Of a stretch of 64,000 bases of DNA, positions 44,895 through 53,305 are shown in pieces. Position 1 is the first letter of the stretch; every line of letters starts with the position of its first letter. The stretch spans positions 434,001-498,000 of the forward strand of contig CANNCM010000001.1 in NCBI GenBank assembly GCA_947503105.1, written 5' to 3'. A program made the position numbers and the translations under genes. A model generated the notes under the pieces. It was not told the origin of the DNA and did not search any database. It saw only the letters and a list, made by a program, of their open reading frames with translations. The DNA is from an uncultured Flavobacteriaceae bacterium. Its GTDB lineage: Bacteria; Bacteroidota; Bacteroidia; Flavobacteriales; Flavobacteriaceae.

Positions 44895-46508
44895 TTATTT
44901 TGATATTCTTGAGGCCATTATCAAGGCATTGTAAGCATTTACTAATTTTCCAGATTTAGAAAGCGCACTAAACATTACTGTAGATCCATTTCCTAGACTC
45001 ACTTTTTTCTGTATTGCTAGTCCAGATTCCATTAGTATTGTTTTTACTTGTGCAGCACTCAGTTTTGGGTATTGAGAAAAAATGAGCGCGGCGACTCCCG
45101 CAACAAGAGGAGACGCCATTGAAGTCCCTTGAGCAAACTCATATTTATTATTTGGGTAGCTGGAGTATATTTCAGTTCCAGGCGCAAAGACATCAACGCT
45201 ACTTTTTCCGTAGTTGGAGAAACCTGCTACCAAACTAGAGCTATAGTCGTTTGTTGTTGCACCAACCCTCAAAAACGTATCGGATATTTCTGCCCCTGTA
45301 CCAATTTGATCGTTGGGATAGTTTTCGACCTCGTCTGTGTTGTTTCCATCGTTTCCGGCGGCAGCAACAATTAGGACATCTTTTTTTGCAGCATAAGCAA
45401 TCGCATCTCTTACCCAATCACTATGATTAGAAAAGCCTTTTCCAAAACTCATGTTTATTACTTTTGCCCCATTATCAACAGCATAATAGACACCTAAAGC
45501 CACGTCTTTGTCGTATTCATCACCATTTGGGGTGTTTCTTATTGCCATAATTTTTACATTATTGGCGGCACCATCAATCCCAATACCGTTATTTCTTGTC
45601 GCTGCAATAATCCCAGAAACATGTGTTCCGTGGCTTCGCCCTTCTTTTGGCATGACATTGTTGTTTCCGTAGTCTCTATCATTCAAATCGTTGGGGTCGT
45701 CATTAACAATAGAACGGCCATCAAAATCAATATTTAGGTTATAATCCAAGCGCTCATTAAATGAGTCTAAATCTCTATTTAAATCCTTTTTTAAATCCTC
45801 AATAGAATCGTATCCGAAACCATAAGATTGTTTGATGATGCTTAGTTGGCGGCCTAGGGTTTCGTCTTTTGTTTCGATTGCATAGACGTCTTCTTTAGTA
45901 AAAGACGCCTTTTTAAGGTGCGCAAGAACGGCTTTTTCTGCAGCGTTAATTTGTTCTAAGATAGCGGTGTACTGTTGTTTTAGACCAGAGAACTTTTTAC
46001 GCTCTTTGTCGTAAGTTTCTTGTGCTTCATTGTATCTTGGGTGAGCGGTATTTTTACTTGCCAGAAGACGTACAAATTCTAATTGTTCATTGTTGGCTTC
46101 GCCAAGAAAATTCCAACCATTTACATCGTCAATGTAACCGTTTTTGTCATCATCTATTCCGTTATTTGGAACTTCGTCTTCGTTAATCCAGATGTTGTTT
46201 CTTAGATCTTCGTGTGTGATATCAATCCCAGAGTCTATTACTGCAACAACAACAGTTTTACCATTGGGCCTTACAAGTTTTTCGTAAGCGAGGTTTAGAC
46301 TAACACCAGGGACATTGTCTTTTTTTAAATCAAAATGACTCCACCCTTTTTTTTCAACTTCTGTTAGTTCAGAAAATTTTACTGGGGTTTGATCAATGTT
46401 TTCTATAGGAGTAGAAAGAATAGGCGCTGTGGAACCACAGCTGTTTAGTAAAAATATTCCTGCAAAAGCAAGGTATTTCAGATTGGAAAATAGAGTTAGG
46501 TTTTTCAT
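44895..46508 (-). CDS. S8 subtilisin-like lipoprotein protease with long Asp-His insertion
   Basis: The 537-residue subtilase has a lipoprotein signal with Cys24 (LLNSCGS). The catalytic residues are Asp92 (VVAVIDSGID), His293 (RSHGTHVSG) and Ser463 (GTSMASPLVAG), with Asn386 (AAAGNDG) for the oxyanion. In ordinary subtilisins Asp and His are about 32 residues apart; here they are 201 apart because of an inserted helical, charged region (about 130-280). It is anchored to a membrane by its lipid. It is followed by the M1 gene with a 4-bp gap. Confidence 0.93.
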   Translation of the reverse strand: MKNLTLFSNLKYLAFAGIFLLNSCGSTAPILSTPIENIDQTPVKFSELTEVEKKGWSHFDLKKDNVPGVSLNLAYEKLVRPNGKTVVVAVIDSGIDITHEDLRNNIWINEDEVPNNGIDDDKNGYIDDVNGWNFLGEANNEQLEFVRLLASKNTAHPRYNEAQETYDKERKKFSGLKQQYTAILEQINAAEKAVLAHLKKASFTKEDVYAIETKDETLGRQLSIIKQSYGFGYDSIEDLKKDLNRDLDSFNERLDYNLNIDFDGRSIVNDDPNDLNDRDYGNNNVMPKEGRSHGTHVSGIIAATRNNGIGIDGAANNVKIMAIRNTPNGDEYDKDVALGVYYAVDNGAKVINMSFGKGFSNHSDWVRDAIAYAAKKDVLIVAAAGNDGNNTDEVENYPNDQIGTGAEISDTFLRVGATTNDYSSSLVAGFSNYGKSSVDVFAPGTEIYSSYPNNKYEFAQGTSMASPLVAGVAALIFSQYPKLSAAQVKTILMESGLAIQKKVSLGNGSTVMFSALSKSGKLVNAYNALIMASRISK

Positions 46509-46513
46509 AGTGT

Positions 46514-47371
46514 TTAGAATATAGAGTTTAAAGAATGGGTTTTGTTTAGTCTTACACCTTTTTCTGTGTGTTTGACCGTTATGATTTCATTTGTGGCATC
46601 ATGTTCCAAAAATAAATAATAATTTTGACTTGCAGCGAGGTTTAGAAAAACCTCTTTTTCTTCTAGGGTAAGTAAAGGTCGTGTGTCATAACCCATAATA
46701 AAAGGCAATGACACATGGCCAGCAGTTGGCAATAGATCGGCCATAAAACAAAGGGTTTTCCCTTTGTATTTGAGCATTGGAATCATTTGTTTTTCGGTGT
46801 GACCATTTGCAAAAAAAACATCAAATCCAAGCGGAGAATTTTTTAATATATTTTCTTTTGGGCACTGTATATATTTAAGGTTTCCTGAGAGTTCAATGGG
46901 CTCAATATTTTCCGATAGAAAAGATGCTTTTTCGCGTTTATTTGGAGTTTTTGCCCACGACCAATGCTTTTTATTGCTCCAATAGGTTGCATTTTTGAAC
47001 GTGAGTTCATATCCTGTTTTCTTCAAATTCCACTCGACGCCACCGCCACAATGATCGAAATGTAAATGTGTAAGGAAAACATCGGTGATATCGTCTTTAT
47101 GAAACCCATGTTTGGCTAAAGCTTGCTCTACACCCTGTTCTCCCCAACGATAGTAATAATTAAAAAACTTCTCCGACTGTTTGTTTCCCATTCCTGTATC
47201 AATCAATATCAATCGATTACCGTCTTCTATCAGCAGACATCGTGCTGCGATATCAATCATGTTATTTTGATCTGCAGGGTTTGTTTTGGTCCATATTGAT
47301 TTTGGAACAACCCCAAACATGGCCCCACCGTCAAGCTTGAAATGACCTGTATTTAATACATACAGCGTCAT
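46514..47371 (-). CDS. Metallo-beta-lactamase-fold hydrolase
   Basis: The 285-residue enzyme has the zinc-binding motif THLHFDHCGG with His102, His104, Asp106 and His107, and a downstream HTEK region that supplies the next ligand (near residue 192). It looks like a lactonase or related quorum-quenching type hydrolase of the MBL fold, but the substrate is not known. No signal peptide is visible. The ATG overlaps the stop codon of the SulP gene by 4 bp. Confidence 0.9.
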   Translation of the reverse strand: MTLYVLNTGHFKLDGGAMFGVVPKSIWTKTNPADQNNMIDIAARCLLIEDGNRLILIDTGMGNKQSEKFFNYYYRWGEQGVEQALAKHGFHKDDITDVFLTHLHFDHCGGGVEWNLKKTGYELTFKNATYWSNKKHWSWAKTPNKREKASFLSENIEPIELSGNLKYIQCPKENILKNSPLGFDVFFANGHTEKQMIPMLKYKGKTLCFMADLLPTAGHVSLPFIMGYDTRPLLTLEEKEVFLNLAASQNYYLFLEHDATNEIITVKHTEKGVRLNKTHSLNSIF

Positions 47372-49599
47372 GGTTTTTTAGAATCAAAAAGCCTAGTTAG
47401 TTCTTTACCAAAATCTATAAATGCAATAGTCTCATCGGTTCGTGCAAGTTTAATTTTATTAAAAATAAAGAGCGCTTCGCCATTGCTTTCTATATTGAAA
47501 AGAGGGTTGTTTTCGAAAAAACGAATAATTTCTTCTGTAAAAAATGCACGAATTTCTGTTTCGTCATTTCCATGAAGCAGGAATTTTTTAGAAAAATCTG
47601 GATACATTTTAAAGTCAATATTTTTGTAACCCTTGAATGACATCACTTTATCAAATATTATGCCTAGAACACCTTCTTTTTCCATCGAAAATATTGGAAT
47701 CTTGTTGTTTAATTTTAACACCATTACTGTTGTGTTAAATGTTTCAGCTGTAAAGGCCTGACCCTCGTTGAACGTGACGTCAGAAATTTCCCATGATGCA
47801 TTAAAATCGTCAAACGTACTTTTAAGACAGTTGTATTTACGCTCAATTGGTCTAATTTCAAAAAACTTAAAAGTTTTGAGATAAGTCGTGTCCCATACAA
47901 CTTGACTATTGTATCGGTAATCGTTCTCAGCAGCTAAATTTTTTAACCTTATTTGTCTTTGCGATAGCTTAGCTGCCGAACTGTTTAAACTAATTTTTAA
48001 TGCCCTATTATACGTAGAGTAAGAAACATGTGAGTCCAGCCCTGTTATAAAAGCCTTGCCCCCTCCAGCCCTGTGGGATTTTAGAAATTCAACAAGATAA
48101 TCCATGTAGGTGATTCCTACTAGTCTTGTTTCCGACAAATCAATGTTCACGCTTGCCCCCAAAGGAATTTGGGAAACGAGTTTATCTATTCTTAAGATTC
48201 CGAGAAAATTTGCAACGCCTTTAATTTTTAAATCGAATGCTTGTTCTGATATTTTTTTTAATTTATGATCAGAGAAATACACCATTTTAAAAAATTGAGT
48301 AATGGATAAATTAGCTAATAGCATATGGTTAATTAATACCAACAATAAGCCTCCCACTAGACCAACCAACAAATTAGTGTAAAGCGTCAAAACCATTGTT
48401 CCAATAAAAAACACCAGTTGCTCAGGCCCTTGACTATAGGCTTGCTTGAAGACCGCAGGAGAAGCAAGTTTAAATCCTGTGTACACCAAAAGAATTGCAA
48501 AAGCACAGAGAGGAACCTGTCTCAATACAGGCCCTAATATGACAATAAAAACCAACAACAACAACCCTTGATACATGTTTGACCATTTTGTCTTAGCGCC
48601 ATTGTGAATGTTAACAGTACTCCTAATAATTACGGCAATAATTGGGAGACCACCAATGAACCCAGCCACCATTGTGCTTAAACCAATGCCGGTAAGGTCT
48701 TTATTTAAATCTGTTTTTCTTTTGTATGGATCGATTTTATCTACTGCTTTTGCAATTGCAAGCGATTCAATACTCGTAATTATTAATAGAGAAAAAACCG
48801 TAGTCCAGAATTCGATGGTGTTAATTTTACTAAAATTAGGGTGCATAATGGAATCCATAATGGAATCTGGAATATCCAATAATAAATGCGGTCCAACTTC
48901 GTAAGCGTTACCAAACAGAGAAAGATTTTGAACCTCAAAGAAATTAAATAAATATACAAATGGAATTGAAAGAGCTATAACCCATATTGGGCCAGGCAAA
49001 AGGCCGAAAACTTTATTGCTTGTTTTAGAATGAAATAATAATAATAATAAACCCGCCAAGGAAATGACCAGCACAAACGGATTGGCTTGTGGCAGTAATA
49101 TGAAAGCATCGACAAGGTTCTGTACAATACTTGAATCATCAGAGTGCGTTCCCATTGCAACATGGATCTGTTTTGCAAAAATAATGATACCAATTGCCGC
49201 TAGAATACCATGTATCACCGTACTGTGAAAGATATCTGCCAATCTGCCCAACTTTAAGACTCCTAACAAGGCTTGAATAGCACCTGAGACAACTACAGCA
49301 GCCAGAACATAATTAAACGCCTGACCTGATCCATCATCCATAAGTGCAATACCTAGAAGAATGACGCCAATAACCCCTTTGGCGGGTCCGTTAACAGAAA
49401 TATGTCCGCCTCTGTAAAAGGTTGTCACTACACCGCCAACAATTGCCGAGAAAATACCCGCCATAGCAGGCGCACCAGCTGCTAAAGCAATGCCTAACGA
49501 TAAAGGTAAAGCAATAAGTGCCACACTCAAAGCAGCGACCAAATCGCCTTGCCAGTTTTCAATTAGCCCCTGAAGACCTTTTTTTGGTTTGTTTTCCAT
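47368..49599 (-). CDS. SulP-family anion transporter with STAS and an unassigned C-terminal domain
   Basis: The 743-residue protein has a SulP membrane core (about residues 15-440, beginning GDLVAALSVALIALPLSLGIALAAG) and the GGLPIIAVIIRSTVNI segment that corresponds to the anion-binding helix turn. A divergent STAS region follows (about 452-550, with LSETRLVGITYMDYL). About 170 further residues with no known domain make up the end. Such SulP proteins in other bacteria can carry carbonic anhydrase at the C terminus, but I see no zinc motif of that kind here. It is the first gene of a seven-gene minus-strand cluster. Confidence 0.88.
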   Translation of the reverse strand: MENKPKKGLQGLIENWQGDLVAALSVALIALPLSLGIALAAGAPAMAGIFSAIVGGVVTTFYRGGHISVNGPAKGVIGVILLGIALMDDGSGQAFNYVLAAVVVSGAIQALLGVLKLGRLADIFHSTVIHGILAAIGIIIFAKQIHVAMGTHSDDSSIVQNLVDAFILLPQANPFVLVISLAGLLLLLFHSKTSNKVFGLLPGPIWVIALSIPFVYLFNFFEVQNLSLFGNAYEVGPHLLLDIPDSIMDSIMHPNFSKINTIEFWTTVFSLLIITSIESLAIAKAVDKIDPYKRKTDLNKDLTGIGLSTMVAGFIGGLPIIAVIIRSTVNIHNGAKTKWSNMYQGLLLLVFIVILGPVLRQVPLCAFAILLVYTGFKLASPAVFKQAYSQGPEQLVFFIGTMVLTLYTNLLVGLVGGLLLVLINHMLLANLSITQFFKMVYFSDHKLKKISEQAFDLKIKGVANFLGILRIDKLVSQIPLGASVNIDLSETRLVGITYMDYLVEFLKSHRAGGGKAFITGLDSHVSYSTYNRALKISLNSSAAKLSQRQIRLKNLAAENDYRYNSQVVWDTTYLKTFKFFEIRPIERKYNCLKSTFDDFNASWEISDVTFNEGQAFTAETFNTTVMVLKLNNKIPIFSMEKEGVLGIIFDKVMSFKGYKNIDFKMYPDFSKKFLLHGNDETEIRAFFTEEIIRFFENNPLFNIESNGEALFIFNKIKLARTDETIAFIDFGKELTRLFDSKKP

Positions 49600-49794
49600 T
49601 TTTTAAAGCGTTGAATGTAAGACACATTACCTCGCTAAGCTAAAATACTAAATATCTGTAATTATTTATAAAGATAGGAGTCCTTATTTAGCCAAACTTA
49701 GAAAATAGTACTGTCCCGACTATTGGGGGGTTCTAAACTAGAGCACGTCAATACGATCAAAAGTGTTGATAAGGTTGATTCTGTTTAGAGCTCT
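49600..49794. other. 195-bp intergenic region between lepA and the SulP gene
   Basis: No gene is supported here. On the minus strand it follows the lepA stop and leads to the SulP start. It contains nested inverted repeats TCTAAAC (49732-49738) with GTTTAGA (49783-49789) and ATCAA (49756-49760) with TTGAT (49766-49770). A C3 to G6 tract is at 49714-49730. No strong terminator is apparent. Confidence 0.4.
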
Positions 49795-51591
49795 TTAGTC
49801 GTTTAGCTTAAGAACAGCCATAAACGCTTCTTGCGGGATCTCTACACTACCCACTTGACGCATTCTTTTTTTACCTTTCTTTTGGTTTTCTAACAGCTTT
49901 CGTTTTCTGGAAATATCACCACCATAACATTTGGCGGTTACGTCTTTACGAACGGCTTTTACAGTTTCACGCGATATGATTTTTGCACCAATAGCTGCTT
50001 GAATAGGAATGTCAAATTGTTGCCTAGGAATCAACTCTCTAAGCTTACTACACATTTTCCGTCCAATTTTTTGTGCATTATCTAAATGTATTAGAGCGGA
50101 TAATGCATCAACAGACTGACCGTTTAGAAGCACATCAACCCGAACGAGCTTAGATACGCGCATACCTATAGGGCTGTAATCAAAAGAGGCGTAGCCTTTA
50201 GAAACGGTTTTTAATCGATCATAAAAATCGAAAACAATTTCTGCTAATGGCATGTCAAATGACAACTCTACACGTTGGGTGGTGAGATACGTTTGGTTTG
50301 TGATTTGCCCTCTTTTTTCTATACACAATGACATCACATTACCGACAAAATCTGATTTGGTGATAATCGTTGCTTTAATGTAGGGCTCCTCTATTCTGTC
50401 TAGAGTTGAAGGATCTGGGAGGTCGGATGGGTTGTTTAATAAAATAACCTCATCGGGGTTTTTTCTTGTAAAAGCATGATATGATACATTGGGAACGGTG
50501 GTAATGACTGTCATATTAAATTCCCGTTCCAGTCGTTCTTGAATAATTTCTAAGTGAAGCATTCCAAGAAAACCACAGCGAAAACCAAATCCTAAAGCAG
50601 CAGAGCTTTCTGCCTGAAAAACAAGTGAAGCATCGTTCAATTGAAGTTTTTCCATTGAAGCCCTAAGCTCTTCATATTCTTCTGTATCGACAGGGTATAT
50701 CCCTGCAAAAACCATTGGTTTTACGTCTTCAAAGCCATCAACGGCTTCTGGAATTGGGTTTTTTGCATCTGTGATGGTGTCTCCAACTTTCACCTCGCGA
50801 GCGTCTTTTATTCCAGTGATGAGATAGCCAACATCTCCTGTTTTAATTTCTTGTTTTGGGGTTTGTGTTAAGTTTAATGTTCCCACTTCGTCTGCGCCAT
50901 ATGTTTTGCCTGTTGCAATAAATTTCACAGATTGGTTTTTCTTAATACTACCATTGACCACTTTAAAATAAGTCTCAACGCCTCTAAAAGAATTATATAC
51001 TGAATCAAAAACAAGGGCTTGAAGAGGAGCGTTAGGATCGCCTTTTGGAGCAGGGATAAAATTTATAATTGCTTCTAAAATAGATTCAATTCCTAATCCT
51101 GTTTTTGCACTTGCAGGAATGACCTCATCAGCATCGCACCCCAACAAATCAACAATATCGTCTGTAACTTCCTCTGGGTTAGCACTTGGTAAGTCAACCT
51201 TGTTTAAAACAGGGATAATTTCTAGGTCATTTTCTAGGGCAAGATATAAATTTGAAATGGTCTGTGCTTGAATACTTTGAGCGGCATCAACAACAAGAAG
51301 CGCGCCTTCACAGGCAGCAATAGATCGCGATACTTCATAACTAAAATCAACATGACCCGGTGTGTCAATAAGATTCAGTATGTAATGCTCACCTTTGTAT
51401 TCATACTCCATTTGAATGGCATGAGATTTAATCGTAATCCCACGCTCTCGCTCTAGATCCATATTGTCTAGGAGTTGGTTTTGTTTTTCGCGCTCTGTAA
51501 CGGCTCCTGTAAAGTCCAAAAGACGATCGGCCAAGGTGCTTTTACCATGATCGATATGCGCTATGATACAAAAGTTTCTTATGTTTTTCAT
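49795..51591 (-). CDS. lepA: Elongation factor 4 (LepA)
   Basis: LepA is a ribosome-associated GTPase that back-translocates or remodels stalled ribosomes. The 598-residue protein has the P-loop [15 protein letters not shown] (residues 10-24), the DTPGHVDF G3 motif (near 77-84) and NKVD as G4 (near 131-134). The C-terminal LepA-specific domain is at the end ([22 protein letters not shown]). Its length is standard. Confidence 0.97.
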   Translation of the reverse strand: MKNIRNFCIIAHIDHGKSTLADRLLDFTGAVTEREKQNQLLDNMDLERERGITIKSHAIQMEYEYKGEHYILNLIDTPGHVDFSYEVSRSIAACEGALLVVDAAQSIQAQTISNLYLALENDLEIIPVLNKVDLPSANPEEVTDDIVDLLGCDADEVIPASAKTGLGIESILEAIINFIPAPKGDPNAPLQALVFDSVYNSFRGVETYFKVVNGSIKKNQSVKFIATGKTYGADEVGTLNLTQTPKQEIKTGDVGYLITGIKDAREVKVGDTITDAKNPIPEAVDGFEDVKPMVFAGIYPVDTEEYEELRASMEKLQLNDASLVFQAESSAALGFGFRCGFLGMLHLEIIQERLEREFNMTVITTVPNVSYHAFTRKNPDEVILLNNPSDLPDPSTLDRIEEPYIKATIITKSDFVGNVMSLCIEKRGQITNQTYLTTQRVELSFDMPLAEIVFDFYDRLKTVSKGYASFDYSPIGMRVSKLVRVDVLLNGQSVDALSALIHLDNAQKIGRKMCSKLRELIPRQQFDIPIQAAIGAKIISRETVKAVRKDVTAKCYGGDISRKRKLLENQKKGKKRMRQVGSVEIPQEAFMAVLKLND

Positions 51592-51618
51592 GAGGTGTAT
51601 TGCCTGCTATTAAGAGAA

Positions 51619-51626
51619 CAAAAGTA
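51619..51626 (-). promoter_or_regulatory. Putative -7 box upstream of lepA
   Basis: The minus strand reads TACTTTTG, a match to TAnnTTTG, 28 bp before the lepA start. A clear -33 box is not found. Confidence 0.4.
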
Positions 51627-51643
51627 AGTAAATTTATCTGACA

Positions 51644-53170
51644 TTAGACCCCTGTAGTTTGGCAATGCGCAATAAGTCTTTGGATTCGGCGAATGGACTC
51701 TTCTTTTCCGATATGAAAAATAATATCAAAGACATCAACACCCTCTAAAGCACCGACAAGTGCGACTCTTAACGGCATCATTACTTTTCCAAAACCAATT
51801 TCTTTTTCTTTTATCCAATTGGATATATCAGTTTTTAAACTATGTGCAGTTTCGTCGTTGGCTTCTTTGAGTTTAAGAGCCGCTTCAGATAAAAGTTCTG
51901 CAGAGTTTTCTTTCCATGCTTTTTTTAGCGCTTTTTCATCGAATTCGTTTGGAGCTTCAAAAAAATAATTACTAAGATGTAAAAGATCAGGGACAAGTTG
52001 GGCTCTTTCTTTTATCAAGCCAACGATGAGTTCAATATAATTTGGATCAAACGCTTTGAATTTATGATCCGCTTCTATGAGTTGCTTTGAAAGTTCTGCA
52101 TTGGAAGTTTCTTGAATATAGGCGTGATTATACCATTTGATTTTATCAGGATCAAAACGTGCTCCTGATTTATTAACTTGATTTAAATCAAATGCTTGTA
52201 TAAGGTCATCTAAGTTGAAAAGTTCTTGTTCTGTCCCTGGATTCCACCCCAGGAAAGCTAGAAAATTAACTACCGCTTCGGAAAGATAACCGCTTTCTTT
52301 ATAGCCCTTAGCATGTGAATTTTTGTCAGACCACTCTAAAGGAAAAACAGGGAATCCAAGTTTATCACCATCACGCTTGCTTAGTTTTCCTTTTCCTGTT
52401 GGTTTTAGAATTAGAGGCAGGTGTGCAAATTGGGGCGCCTCCCATTCAAAAGCATCATAAAGTTGCATGTGAAGTGCAAGAGAAGGTAGCCATTCTTCTC
52501 CTCTTATAACATGAGAAATTTGCATCAAGTGATCATCTACTATATTAGCCAAATGATAGGTAGGCATGCCGTCCGATTTGAAGAGTATTTTGTCATCTAA
52601 TGTCTTGCTTTCAACACTAATTTGCCCTCTCACAATATCATTCATTTCAATAGTCTTGTCTTGTGGCATAAGAAAACGCACCACATAAGGTGCACCGCTT
52701 TCTAGTCTTTCTTTTGTTTTTTCTTCACTTAAAACCAACGAATTGACCAATCTTCCTTTTGTTCGGTTGTGCCAATTGTAAATAAAGGTTTTACCTTTTT
52801 CTTCATGGTTTTTTCTTTCACGCGCTAGATCTTCTGCAGTATCAAAAGCATAGTATGCCTTCCCTTTTTTTATGAGGATATCAATATATTCTTTATAGAT
52901 TTCTTTTCTTTCGCTTTGTCTGTATGGTCCAAAATCCCCTTCTTTTCCAGGGCCTTCGTCAAAAGGAATTTGACACCAATTAAGAGCGTCAATAATATAG
53001 TGTTCAGCACCTTTAACATAGCGATTTTGGTCGGTGTCTTCTATGCGCAAAACAAAAGAACCTTTATGTTTTTTTGCAAACAGATAATTAAAAAGAGCGG
53101 TACGCACTCCACCAATATGAAGTGGTCCAGTTGGGCTTGGCGCAAAACGAACACGAACAGGTTTTTTCAT
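51644..53170 (-). CDS. gltX: Glutamate-tRNA ligase
   Basis: GltX charges tRNA-Glu. The class I signature is seen in RFAPSPTGPLHIGG at the N terminus, and KLSKRDGDKLGFP near residue 262 is the KMSKS loop. The normal start is ATG at 53170, giving 508 residues; the open frame extends upstream to 53269 but that part includes the promoter and does not fit the family. The glnS gene at 31.8 kb encodes the separate GlnRS, so the cell does not need the indirect Gln route. Confidence 0.96.
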   Translation of the reverse strand: MKKPVRVRFAPSPTGPLHIGGVRTALFNYLFAKKHKGSFVLRIEDTDQNRYVKGAEHYIIDALNWCQIPFDEGPGKEGDFGPYRQSERKEIYKEYIDILIKKGKAYYAFDTAEDLARERKNHEEKGKTFIYNWHNRTKGRLVNSLVLSEEKTKERLESGAPYVVRFLMPQDKTIEMNDIVRGQISVESKTLDDKILFKSDGMPTYHLANIVDDHLMQISHVIRGEEWLPSLALHMQLYDAFEWEAPQFAHLPLILKPTGKGKLSKRDGDKLGFPVFPLEWSDKNSHAKGYKESGYLSEAVVNFLAFLGWNPGTEQELFNLDDLIQAFDLNQVNKSGARFDPDKIKWYNHAYIQETSNAELSKQLIEADHKFKAFDPNYIELIVGLIKERAQLVPDLLHLSNYFFEAPNEFDEKALKKAWKENSAELLSEAALKLKEANDETAHSLKTDISNWIKEKEIGFGKVMMPLRVALVGALEGVDVFDIIFHIGKEESIRRIQRLIAHCQTTGV

Positions 53171-53187
53171 TGTATATAATATTGTTG

Positions 53188-53218
53188 CAAAGATATATGC
53201 ACCAAAGCGAACACCCAA
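53188..53218 (-). promoter_or_regulatory. Promoter of gltX
   Basis: On the minus strand, TTG at 53216-53218 is followed after 20 bp by TATCTTTG at 53188-53195, about 18 bp before the gltX start. It is a good fit to the Bacteroidota -33 and -7 pattern and supports the start at 53170. Confidence 0.65.
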
Positions 53219-53305
53219 ACAAAAAATGGTTTGCTTTTTGTTGTAATAAATATCCACAAAACATCTCAATTATTGTTGTAGATTTATAGTCCATAAAAAG
53301 AACAA

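Noticed and set aside
53171-53269. Upstream extension of gltX
   Set aside because: It covers the promoter; the family-standard start MKKPVRVRFAPSP is at 53170.
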